DNA from: Streptomyces sp. NBRC 109706
Lineage (GTDB): Bacteria > Actinomycetota > Actinomycetes > Streptomycetales > Streptomycetaceae
Direction of reading: 5' to 3'
Assembly (NCBI RefSeq): GCF_000974485.1
Contig: NZ_BBOM01000010.1
Coordinates: 372,001 to 436,000 of the forward strand
Length of the DNA stretch: 64,000 bases
Of this stretch, positions 7,173 to 14,628 are shown piece after piece (position 1 is the stretch's first letter; each line of letters starts with the position of its first letter). The notes beneath the pieces are model-generated. The model was not told where the DNA came from and ran no database searches. It saw nothing but the letters and a program-made list of their open reading frames with translations. Made by a program: the position numbers and the translations under genes.

Positions 7173-9875
7173 TCAGGCACCGCCGATCAGGGTGAGGAAG
7201 GCGTCTTCCAGGCGCCGGTGCGGGGTCAGTCCGTGCACCGGGACGCCGGCGGCGACCAGTTCGGCCAGGAGAACGTCGGGGCCGGCGCCGTCCAGTCGGA
7301 CCAGCACCCCGTCCTCGACGCGGGTGGCGGCGGCGACGCCCGGCAGCTCCCGGAAGGTGGCCAGCGCGTCGTCGGTCACCGGCCCGCCGACATCGACCAG
7401 CACGGTGTCCCCCGAGCCCACGATCTCGGCCACCGGCCCTGAACGCAGCAGCCGCCCCTTGTCCATCACGACCAGATGGCTACAGCTCTGTTCGACCTCG
7501 GCCAACAGATGACTGGAGACGATCACGGTGCGTCCGCCGGCCGCATAGCGGATCATCACCTCGCGCATGGCGCGGATCTGGGGCGGGTCGAGCCCGTTGG
7601 TCGGCTCGTCGAGGATCAGCAGATCGGGCAGGCCCAGCATGGCCTGGGCGATGGCGAGGCGTTGACGCATGCCCTGCGAGTAGGTGCGGACCGCGCGGTC
7701 CAGCGCGGTGCCCAGATCGGCGATCTCCAGCGCCTCCTCGATCCTGGCGTCCTCGGCGGGGCGGCCGGTGGCGCGCCAGTAGAGCTCCAGGTTGGCGCGG
7801 CCGGTCAGATGCGGCAGGAAGCCGGCGCCCTCGACAAAGGCGCCGACCCTGGAGAGAACGGGGGCGCCAGGACCGACGAGCCGGCCGAAGATCCGGATCG
7901 TGCCGGCGTCCGGGGTGATCAGGCCCATCAGCATCCGCAGGCTGGTGGTCTTGCCCGCGCCGTTGGGGCCCAGCAGCCCCAGCACCTGCCCGCGCGCCAC
8001 CCGGAAGGTGAGGTCGCGCACCGCGTACCGGTCGCTGGAGCGGCTGTAGCGCTTGGTCAACCCCTCGATGGCGAGCGGGACTTCGGCCAGCTCGGGGTCG
8101 AAGTCCGGGCCGCCCGCCCGGGGTCGGCGGCGGACCAGCACCAGGGCGAGGCCGACGGCCACGGCGATCAGCGGCAGCCCGGGGACCCACCAGGGCAGCG
8201 CGGCGGGGGCGGTGTCCACCTCGGGTGCGGTCGGCAGGGTGAGTCCCGGCTCGGCGAGCGCGACGGTGTAACGGGCGGTCCCGGCCGGCGAGGCATAGCC
8301 GATATCGGTGCTGGAGATCACCAGCCGCAGCCGGTGCCCCGCCTCAAACGGGTAGTCGATGGCGGGCAGTTGGAAGGTGACGGTGGGCTCTGTGTCCGCG
8401 TCGTCGATCCGCAGCGGGGCGACGAGCTGGGCCGGCAGCGACTGGGTCTCGCCGTCCGGGGACACGTCGTAGAGCTTGCCGAAGAGCACCGCCGAGGGGG
8501 TGTCGGAGCTGACGGTGAGCCGCACGCTCGGCGCGCCGGTGACCCGGGTGCTCTCGGTCAGCGGCAGCGAGTCGAAGCGCGCGTACTGGCCGGGGAAGTC
8601 GATCGCGGGGCCGAAGCCGAGCCCCGAGAGCTGGCTGAGCCCGCCGAGCCCGGGCACCGAGGAGACGGCGGCCGGCGCGCCGCCCGGCGGGTTGACGAAG
8701 GTCTGTGGTTCGCCGGTCAGATCGACGGTCAGCGGCGGGCCGGAAAGGCCCGGATAGCTGTCGCTGGCGGCGCCGCGCAGCAGGGTGTCGCCGTTGGTGG
8801 TGTCGATCCCGGTGATCCTGGTCACCCGGAACGGCGGTCCGGTGTCCACGTCGGTGTCGTCGCGGAGATAGCGGTCGAACCAGTCGACGACGCGTCGGTC
8901 GGTGCGCTCGGCCTCGGAGATGCCGCCGTCGTGGCCGGCCCAGATCCACTCGACGGCGACGGGGGCCCCGTTGGCCTCGATGGCGGCGGCCATGGCGTCG
9001 GACTGGTCGAGCGGGAAGAGCGAGTCGTGCTGCCCCTGGATGATCAGCGTGGGCACGTCGATCCGGTCGGCGACGGCGGCCGGGCTGTGCGCGGCGAGCA
9101 GGTCGAGCGCCTCCTGGTCGGGGCTGCCGGCGACGGCGACCCGCTGGTAGAGGGCGCACAGCTCGGGGGTGAAGCGCCCGCAGCCGGGGTCGGCCGTGGT
9201 CTCGTCGGGCGGCGAGCCGACGCCGGGGTCGGTGGCGCCGGTGGTGAAGAGGATGCCGGCCCAGAGCTGTTTGAAGACGCCCCGGGGGAAGAGCGATTCG
9301 GCGAGGTCCCAGTAGGTGATGGCCGGCGCGATGGCGTCGACGCGGCCGTCGTGTCCGGCGGTCAGCAGCGCGATGGCGCCGCCGTAGGAGGCGCCGGCCA
9401 TGCCGACCCGTGGGTCGCCCTGGCCGTCCAGGGTGACCTCGGGCCGCTCGGCCAGCCAGTCGATGAGCCCGGAGACATCGGCCACCTCGCGCTCCGGGTC
9501 GTTGAGGCCGATCTGGCCGCTGGAGTCGCCGAAGCCACGCGCCGACCAGGTCAGCACGGCATAGCCGGCCCCGGCCAGCTCCTCCGCCTGGGCCTGGGTG
9601 TCCACCTTGCTGCCGCCGAAGCCGTGTCCGAGCAGCACGGCGGGGCGGGGCGTCCCGTCGTCGGCGACGAAGAAGGAGGTGTCGATCTCCACGGTGCGTG
9701 CGGAGCCCGGGGTCTCCGGCAGGGTGAGCACCTGGTCGGTGCGGCGGACGGTGGGCTCGTCCGAGGCGATGGCGAGGCTGAGGGCGCCGAGCCCGGCCAG
9801 GAGGGCGAGTGCGGCCAGTCCGGCCAGGATCGGCCCCGGCCGTCTGAGCCGGTGAAGCCATCGGAGTTCGGTCAC
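7173..9875 (-). CDS. Extracellular S15/CocE-like hydrolase fused to ABC ATPase
   Basis: A 900-residue two-function protein. A membrane segment at residues 15-37 precedes an alpha/beta hydrolase of the X-Pro dipeptidyl-peptidase/CocE kind, with Ser163 in GASYGG, Asp284 in GQHDS and His315 in AGHDG. A beta-sandwich follows (about 375-545, as in CocE-type enzymes). A second membrane segment at 562-581 ends in RRRPR. The ABC ATPase (600-900) has GPNGAGKTT at 637-644, a SQGMRQR signature and LLILDEPTNGLDP. The two membrane helices place the hydrolase outside and the ATPase inside. The start is GTG at 9875. Its permease partner is directly downstream. Both active sites look intact. Confidence 0.88.
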   Translation of the reverse strand: MTELRWLHRLRRPGPILAGLAALALLAGLGALSLAIASDEPTVRRTDQVLTLPETPGSARTVEIDTSFFVADDGTPRPAVLLGHGFGGSKVDTQAQAEELAGAGYAVLTWSARGFGDSSGQIGLNDPEREVADVSGLIDWLAERPEVTLDGQGDPRVGMAGASYGGAIALLTAGHDGRVDAIAPAITYWDLAESLFPRGVFKQLWAGILFTTGATDPGVGSPPDETTADPGCGRFTPELCALYQRVAVAGSPDQEALDLLAAHSPAAVADRIDVPTLIIQGQHDSLFPLDQSDAMAAAIEANGAPVAVEWIWAGHDGGISEAERTDRRVVDWFDRYLRDDTDVDTGPPFRVTRITGIDTTNGDTLLRGAASDSYPGLSGPPLTVDLTGEPQTFVNPPGGAPAAVSSVPGLGGLSQLSGLGFGPAIDFPGQYARFDSLPLTESTRVTGAPSVRLTVSSDTPSAVLFGKLYDVSPDGETQSLPAQLVAPLRIDDADTEPTVTFQLPAIDYPFEAGHRLRLVISSTDIGYASPAGTARYTVALAEPGLTLPTAPEVDTAPAALPWWVPGLPLIAVAVGLALVLVRRRPRAGGPDFDPELAEVPLAIEGLTKRYSRSSDRYAVRDLTFRVARGQVLGLLGPNGAGKTTSLRMLMGLITPDAGTIRIFGRLVGPGAPVLSRVGAFVEGAGFLPHLTGRANLELYWRATGRPAEDARIEEALEIADLGTALDRAVRTYSQGMRQRLAIAQAMLGLPDLLILDEPTNGLDPPQIRAMREVMIRYAAGGRTVIVSSHLLAEVEQSCSHLVVMDKGRLLRSGPVAEIVGSGDTVLVDVGGPVTDDALATFRELPGVAAATRVEDGVLVRLDGAGPDVLLAELVAAGVPVHGLTPHRRLEDAFLTLIGGA

Positions 9876-10224
9876 CGAAAGGCGTCCCTTCGGGGCGGGA
9901 GTGATCAGCCCACGCTACCCAACGCCCACCCCTCGCCCGGACGTTCGACCTGCGGGCCGGGCGCGGGGGCCGGGCCGGGGAGAATCGTGTCGGCGCACTC
10001 CGGGGGCGCGTGCGCGTGCGCACCCGCCGGCTGTCCCGGGAACAGACGGCGCCTGCGGACGGTTACCTGTCGCACCGTCCGGGGACCGACGCGCTCCGTC
10101 GCGCCGGGGCGCGCGGGGATGGTGACCGATCACCCCAAAACGTCTAAAGCTTTCCCCAACTCGTTTACGTGTAGTAAGCAACTTGTCGTAAGGTCGCGAA
10201 CGGACCACATCATGGGGAGATCGT
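9876..10224. other. Divergent promoter region, 349 bp
   Basis: No gene is seen between the hydrolase-ABC fusion and the MFS exporter, which are transcribed divergently. The part nearest the MFS gene is AT-richer and holds a small dyad TTAC-GTGTA-GTAA (10165-10177) followed by CTTGTCGTAAG, a possible repressor site. The rest is plain G+C-rich sequence. Confidence 0.5.
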
Positions 10225-11811
10225 TTGACCACGCAAAGTAAGGAATCCATACCCGACCCGGCGACCTCGCCCACGGTCGGGCCGCCGGGACCACCGGACA
10301 TCGCGTCCACCACCATGACGCACGCGGAGATCATGCGCGCCCTATCCGGGCTGTTGCTGGGCATGTTCGCCGCGATCCTCTCCTCAACGATCGTCACCAA
10401 CGCCTTGCCGCGCATCCTTTCGGATCTGCGGGGCGGCCAGTCGGCCTTCACCTGGGTCGTGACGGCCACGCTGTTGGCGATGACCGCTTCCATGCCGCTC
10501 TGGGGCAAACTCGCCGACCTTTTCGACAAGAAGCTGCTGATCCAGATCGCCCTGAGCATCTATGTGATCGGCTCCATGATCGCCGGGCTCTCGCAGAGCC
10601 CCGCGATGCTGATCACCCTGCGGGTGGTCCAGGGTCTCGGCGTCGGCGGACTGATCGGGCTCTCCCAGATCATCCTCGCGGCGATGATCCCGCCCAGGGA
10701 ACGCGGCCGCTACAGCGGCTATCTGGGCGCCACCTTCGCGGCCGCGACGGTCAGCGGTCCGCTGGTCGGCGGCGTGATCACCGACACCTCCTGGCTGGGC
10801 TGGCGCTGGTGCTTCTATATCGGGGTCCCGTTCGCGCTGGCCGCGCTGGTGGTGCTGCACCGCACGCTCAAGCTGCCGTCCGTGCGCCGCCCCGGGGTGC
10901 GCATCGACTGGGCCGGCGCGCTGCTGGTCAGCGCCTCGGTCTCGCTGCTGCTGATCTGGGTGACCCTGGCGGGCGACTCCTACGACTGGGCGTCCTGGCA
11001 GAGCTTCGCCATGGTCGGCGGGTCGGTGGCGCTGGGCGCCCTCTTCGTGTTCGTCGAGACCAGGGCCGCCGAGCCGATCATTCCGCTGCGGCTCTTCCGG
11101 GACCGCACCATCGCGCTCGCTTCGGCCGTCTCCCTGCTGGTGGGCGTGGCGATGCTCAGCGGCACGGTGTTCTTCAGCCAGTACTTCCAGCTGGCCCGGG
11201 GCGAGAGCGCCACCATGTCGGGCGTGATGACCATCCCCATGATCATCGGGATGACGGCCGCCTCGACGGTGTCGGGCTGGCTGATCACCCGCACCGGCCG
11301 TTGGAAGCACTGGCTGGTGGTGGGCGGCGTCCTGCTGACGGCCGGCTGCGGTCTGCTGGGCACCATCCGGCACGACACCCCCTACGGGCAGGTCGCCGTG
11401 TTCATGGCCCTGCTGGGCCTCGGCGTCGGGATGACCATGCAGAACCTGGTCCTCGCGGCGCAGAACGTGGTGAGCCCCAGGGACCTGGGCGCCGCCAGCT
11501 CGATGGTCGCCTTCTTCCGCACCTTCGGGGGCGCCATCGGCGTCGCCGTGCTGGGCGCCCTGCTGGCGAACCGGGTGACCGGCTATGCCAGCGGCCCGCT
11601 GGCCGAGCTGGGCGTCGCGGGCGGAGGCGGCGGCGCGATCCCCGACATGGCGTCCCTCCCCGGCCCGGTGCGGGGCGCGCTGGAGAACGCGTACGGGCAC
11701 GGCGTCGCCGACATCTTCCTGTTCGCCGCGCCCACCGCGCTGGCCTCGCTGCTGCTGACCTTCTTCATCCGGGAGATCGCACTGCGCACCAGGACCGACG
11801 GCGCCCGATGA
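10225..11811 (+). CDS. DHA2-family MFS drug exporter
   Basis: A 528-residue EmrB/QacA-type proton-driven exporter with 14 predicted membrane segments. Family motifs are visible: the WVVTATLLAMTASMPLWGKL region (motif D/A), GKLADLFDKK (motif A) and RVVQGLGVGGL (motif B). Translation starts at a TTG at 10225, chosen because GGGGAG sits six bases upstream and no ATG or GTG fits. It probably exports hydrophobic drugs or an endogenous metabolite. No adjacent dedicated repressor gene is visible, although an upstream dyad suggests one acts here. Confidence 0.88.
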   Translation: MTTQSKESIPDPATSPTVGPPGPPDIASTTMTHAEIMRALSGLLLGMFAAILSSTIVTNALPRILSDLRGGQSAFTWVVTATLLAMTASMPLWGKLADLFDKKLLIQIALSIYVIGSMIAGLSQSPAMLITLRVVQGLGVGGLIGLSQIILAAMIPPRERGRYSGYLGATFAAATVSGPLVGGVITDTSWLGWRWCFYIGVPFALAALVVLHRTLKLPSVRRPGVRIDWAGALLVSASVSLLLIWVTLAGDSYDWASWQSFAMVGGSVALGALFVFVETRAAEPIIPLRLFRDRTIALASAVSLLVGVAMLSGTVFFSQYFQLARGESATMSGVMTIPMIIGMTAASTVSGWLITRTGRWKHWLVVGGVLLTAGCGLLGTIRHDTPYGQVAVFMALLGLGVGMTMQNLVLAAQNVVSPRDLGAASSMVAFFRTFGGAIGVAVLGALLANRVTGYASGPLAELGVAGGGGGAIPDMASLPGPVRGALENAYGHGVADIFLFAAPTALASLLLTFFIREIALRTRTDGAR

Positions 11812-11813
11812 GC

Positions 11814-11858
11814 GACGGCGCCCCGCCCTCCCCGGTCAGGGGTGGACGGGGCGCCGTC
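11814..11858. terminator. Bidirectional hairpin terminator, 12-bp stem
   Basis: GACGGCGCCCCG (11814-11825) pairs with CGGGGCGCCGTC (11847-11858). It separates the convergent MFS exporter and wrbA genes. Confidence 0.7.
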
Positions 11859-11876
11859 GTCGTGTCGGCCCGGGGA

Positions 11877-12488
11877 TCAGGCGTCGGCGCTGATCGCCCG
11901 CGCGAAACGCACCACCCGCTCGGCCTGCACCCGGGCGGCATTGATCACCACATCATCGACCGGAAGGCTGCCCTGACCGTCGACATGCGACGTGCCATAG
12001 GGGTTCCCGTCCGCGAACTTCGCCGGGTCGGTGAACCCCGGGGGCACCAGAACGCCACCGAAGTGGTACACCGAGTTGTAGAGCGCCAGCAGTGTGGACT
12101 CCTGGCCGCCGTGCTGGGTGCTGGTGCCGACGAAACCGCTGTAGACCTTGTCGGCGAGCTTGCCCTGCGCCCAGAGGCCGCCCAACTGGTCGAGGAACTG
12201 CTTCAGTTGCGCGGCCACATTGCCGAACCTGGTCGGCGTGCCGAAGATCACGGCGTCCGCCCACTCGACGTCGCCCGGGGTGGCCACCGGCACCTCGGCG
12301 CTGGCGGCGGCGTGCGCGGCCCAGGCCTCGTTGGAGGCTATGGCCTCGGCGGGGGCGAGTTCGGCGACCTTGAGCAACCGCACCTCGGCGCCGGCCTTGG
12401 TCGCCGCCTCGGCCAACTCCTGGGCGATCCGGGCAACGGTCCCGGTCGAGGAGTAGTGGATGATGGCGAGCTTCACGGGAGTGCTCAT
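11877..12488 (-). CDS. wrbA: WrbA-type NAD(P)H:quinone oxidoreductase
   Basis: A 203-residue flavodoxin-fold protein of the WrbA family, which uses FMN and NAD(P)H to reduce quinones by two electrons. FMN-binding signatures are present: YSSTGTVARIA at the N-terminus, FGTPTRFGNVAAQLKQFLD, and the FVGTSTQHGGQE loop. The length is typical. The ATG at 12488 has GGAGG about 11 bases upstream. A 9-bp inverted repeat lies 40 bp before the start, so it is almost certainly repressor-controlled, perhaps by a quinone- or redox-sensing regulator encoded elsewhere. Confidence 0.92.
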   Translation of the reverse strand: MSTPVKLAIIHYSSTGTVARIAQELAEAATKAGAEVRLLKVAELAPAEAIASNEAWAAHAAASAEVPVATPGDVEWADAVIFGTPTRFGNVAAQLKQFLDQLGGLWAQGKLADKVYSGFVGTSTQHGGQESTLLALYNSVYHFGGVLVPPGFTDPAKFADGNPYGTSHVDGQGSLPVDDVVINAARVQAERVVRFARAISADA

Positions 12489-12527
12489 GCTGAGTGGAAC
12501 CTCCGGATGGGACGGATGATCAGTACG

Positions 12528-12551
12528 GTGTAGTTGAACCTACAACTACAC
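12528..12551. promoter_or_regulatory. Perfect 9-bp inverted repeat, wrbA operator
   Basis: GTGTAGTTG (12528-12536) and CAACTACAC (12543-12551) are exact complements around AACCTA. The dyad lies just upstream of wrbA where its promoter should be. The GTAG-N-CTAC core resembles operators of redox-responsive MarR/HxlR-type repressors; no such gene is adjacent. Confidence 0.6.
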
Positions 12552-12634
12552 CGGGATCTTCCCGCCCCGGAGGAGACATAGATCACACCCATAAAAGCGA
12601 CCCCCACGCCTTGGCCCGGGGGTCGTTGGGAACA

Positions 12635-12653
12635 ACCCACCCTCGGGGTGGGT
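12635..12653 (-). terminator. Short hairpin downstream of DUF397 gene
   Basis: ACCCACC (12635-12641) pairs with GGTGGGT (12647-12653) around five bases, about 100 bp past the DUF397 stop. It is the only stem of note in this 200-bp spacer. Confidence 0.35.
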
Positions 12654-12750
12654 CGGTTGGGGGGGACGGTCGGCGTCGGCCCGTCCGGTCGGGACGACGG
12701 CCTCGGGCTCGACTCAGGGGGGACTCAGACGAAAAAAAGCGGATGCGGAC

Positions 12751-12990
12751 TCAGGCGAAGAGGAAGTCGGCCTCACCGCGCTTGGCGCCTCGGATGAAGC
12801 TCTCGATCTCGTGCATGGTGTAGATCAACGCCGGACCGTCGGGATCCGTCGACTGGCGTATGGCCACCCGCCCGTCCGCCAGTTTCAGGGCCTCGACGCA
12901 GTTCCCGCCGTTGGTGCCGCTCCACGGCTTGCGCCAGCCCTCGCTGCCCAACTCCCTGGCGGGCATTCCGTTGTAGATGTGGTTGATCAT
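12751..12990 (-). CDS. DUF397 small protein
   Basis: A 79-residue DUF397 protein. The family pattern is clear: WRKPWSGTNGGNCVEAL near the N-terminus, VAIRQSTDPDGPALIYT in the middle and an FIRGAKRGEADFLF end. In streptomycetes DUF397 genes sit directly behind XRE-type regulators and the pairs influence development and antibiotic production. Here the start overlaps the stop of the XRE gene by four bases, so the two are translationally coupled, and the proteins probably interact. Confidence 0.92.
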   Translation of the reverse strand: MINHIYNGMPARELGSEGWRKPWSGTNGGNCVEALKLADGRVAIRQSTDPDGPALIYTMHEIESFIRGAKRGEADFLFA

Positions 12991-13850
12991 GCGGTCAGCT
13001 CCTTGCGAATCTCACCGAGAAGGGCCTCGGTGTCCTGCGCTGACGCCGCTTGCGTACCCATGCGGTCCAGAACCTCCAGATAGGCCACGGTGTCGGGCCG
13101 TTCGTCGAGGTAGGTCGCGCCGGTCAGACTTTCGGCGTAGATGATGTCGGGCAGTTCCGGGATCTCGAATCGGAAGAGCTGGAACGGCCCGAACATGCCG
13201 GGATGGGGTCCGGCGCTGAACGGCATGATCTGCAGGGTGACGTTGGGCAACTGCGTCGCCTCGATCAGCCGGTCAATCTGCTCCAGCATCTCGGAACACG
13301 TTCCGACCCGACGCCGCAGCACATGCTCCTCGACCACGGCCCACAACAGCGGGGCCCGGGGCCGGGAAAGCAACTCCTGACGTTCCATCCGCAGCGCTAC
13401 CCGACGCTCCAACTCCTCTTCCGAAGCGCCGGGAAACCCAGTGCGCAGCAGGGCGCGCGCATAACCAGCGGTCTGCAACAGACCTGGCACGCAGTGTGGT
13501 TCATAGGCCCGGATCAGGCTGGCCTCGCCCTCCAGGCTCACATAGAGGCTGAACCAGTCGGGCAGCACATCGCGGAAGCGGTGCCACCAGCCGGGCCGGT
13601 TGGCCTCGTCGACCAGCCGGAGGAAGGACTCCGCCTCCTCGGCCCGCACCCCGTAACGCTCCAGCAGCGCCTTCACATAGAGCGGCTTCAGGCCGACCTC
13701 GGCCTTCTCCATGCGCCGCACCGTCGTGGTGTTGACGCTCAACGCGGCGGCGGCCTCGGCGAAGGAACAGCCCGCCCGTTCCCGCAGCTCCCGGAGCCGC
13801 AGGCCAAGGACGATCTGCCCCACGGTCGGCCCGGACCGTGCCTCTGCCAC
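12987..13850 (-). CDS. XRE-family regulator with DUF5753 (WhiJ-like)
   Basis: A 287-residue regulator: an XRE helix-turn-helix at residues 12-65 (LRELRERAGCSFAEAAAALS, then TTVRRMEKAEVGLKP) and a DUF5753 domain over the rest, including YEPHCVPGLLQTAGYARALL and LPNVTLQIMPF. This is the WhiJ architecture. With the downstream DUF397 gene and the divergent RsbW-like ATPase it makes the standard three-gene module found in many copies in streptomycetes, tied to differentiation and secondary metabolism. The dyad at 13954-13970 between the divergent genes is a likely binding site. Confidence 0.92.
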   Translation of the reverse strand: MAEARSGPTVGQIVLGLRLRELRERAGCSFAEAAAALSVNTTTVRRMEKAEVGLKPLYVKALLERYGVRAEEAESFLRLVDEANRPGWWHRFRDVLPDWFSLYVSLEGEASLIRAYEPHCVPGLLQTAGYARALLRTGFPGASEEELERRVALRMERQELLSRPRAPLLWAVVEEHVLRRRVGTCSEMLEQIDRLIEATQLPNVTLQIMPFSAGPHPGMFGPFQLFRFEIPELPDIIYAESLTGATYLDERPDTVAYLEVLDRMGTQAASAQDTEALLGEIRKELTA

Positions 13851-13953
13851 GTCGTCTCCCCTTGCCGCGTTCCGTCTCGCCGAATGTCATCTCACCTACG
13901 CCGCACAGAAGTTTGCCACACCGGGTAGCGATATCCACAGAGATCCCTTCGCT

Positions 13954-13970
13954 TTCTGCGAATTGCAGAA
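13954..13970. promoter_or_regulatory. Inverted repeat TTCTGC-N5-GCAGAA, XRE operator candidate
   Basis: TTCTGC (13954-13959) and GCAGAA (13965-13970) flank GAATT. The site ends six bases before the -35 element of the divergent ATPase gene, so bound regulator could affect both directions. Confidence 0.55.
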
Positions 13971-13976
13971 CTACCC

Positions 13977-14006
13977 TTGCGTGGACGCCCCACCAGCCCG
14001 CATAGT
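13977..14006 (+). promoter_or_regulatory. Promoter giving a probable leaderless transcript
   Basis: TTGCGT (13977-13982), an 18-bp spacer and CATAGT (14001-14006) fit -35 and -10 elements. Transcription about seven bases on would begin at or beside the GTG at 14013, and there is no ribosome binding site before it. Confidence 0.5.
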
Positions 14007-14012
14007 GAACAC

Positions 14013-14513
14013 GTGTCCCGGCTCACGACGGCTCCAGCTCCCCGGAAGGCGACCCCGCCCGTGTCCCCTGCTCGCGGCCTGCCGCCGTCCCCCTTCCAGG
14101 CACCGGAGATACGCTCCGCCCCCTCGCCAGGCGAGAGCTTCGCGCTCCCCGCGCGGGACACCTCGGTGGCTACGGCCCGCCACCGGACGCGCGTCCAACT
14201 CTACGGCTGGGGTCTGTCATCCTCCACGTCGGACACCGCGCAGCTCATCGTCTCCGAGCTGGTCACCAACGCCATTCTGCATACGCACAGTAGCCAGGTC
14301 CGCTGTCTCCTGTGGTCCTCAGGACAGTTCCTCAGGATCGAGGTCGCCGACGAGGGCGCGGGCCCGGCCCGGGGCCCCGTCGGGGTGGCCGACAGTGATC
14401 AGGAGCACGGCCGCGGGCTGCTGTTGCTGGACGCCCTCGCGGCGCGTTGGGGCGTGATCTCCCCCGACCGGCGCGCCGGTTGTACGGTCTGGGCCGAGCT
14501 GCCCGCGCACTGA
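14013..14513 (+). CDS. RsbW-like ATP-binding protein (HATPase_c_2)
   Basis: A 166-residue GHKL-fold protein like the anti-sigma-factor kinases. Motifs: LIVSELVTNAILHT (N box), VADEGAG (G1) and EHGRGLLLLDALAARWG (G2). The first 50 residues are proline-rich linker. I prefer the GTG at 14013 (VSRLTTAP) over a TTG at 13977, since the latter would overlap the apparent -35 element. It is divergent from the XRE/DUF397 pair and completes that module. Whether it phosphorylates an anti-anti-sigma factor or only binds a partner cannot be told from sequence. Confidence 0.85.
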   Translation: MSRLTTAPAPRKATPPVSPARGLPPSPFQAPEIRSAPSPGESFALPARDTSVATARHRTRVQLYGWGLSSSTSDTAQLIVSELVTNAILHTHSSQVRCLLWSSGQFLRIEVADEGAGPARGPVGVADSDQEHGRGLLLLDALAARWGVISPDRRAGCTVWAELPAH

Positions 14514-14628
14514 GCCGGCCGGCCGCCCGGAACGCCGCCCACCCTCGGCTCCGAGCACGGTCTTTGCTAGCCTTTCGAGGTTATTCCTTCCCGCGTCGCC
14601 CGCCCGACCGTCGCCTCAAGGGAGTTCC

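Noticed and set aside
7476..10241. A 921-codon open frame antisense to the hydrolase-ABC fusion
   Set aside because: High G+C content keeps antisense frames open. The sense strand carries two intact enzyme domains, while the antisense product is Gly/Arg-rich with no domain.
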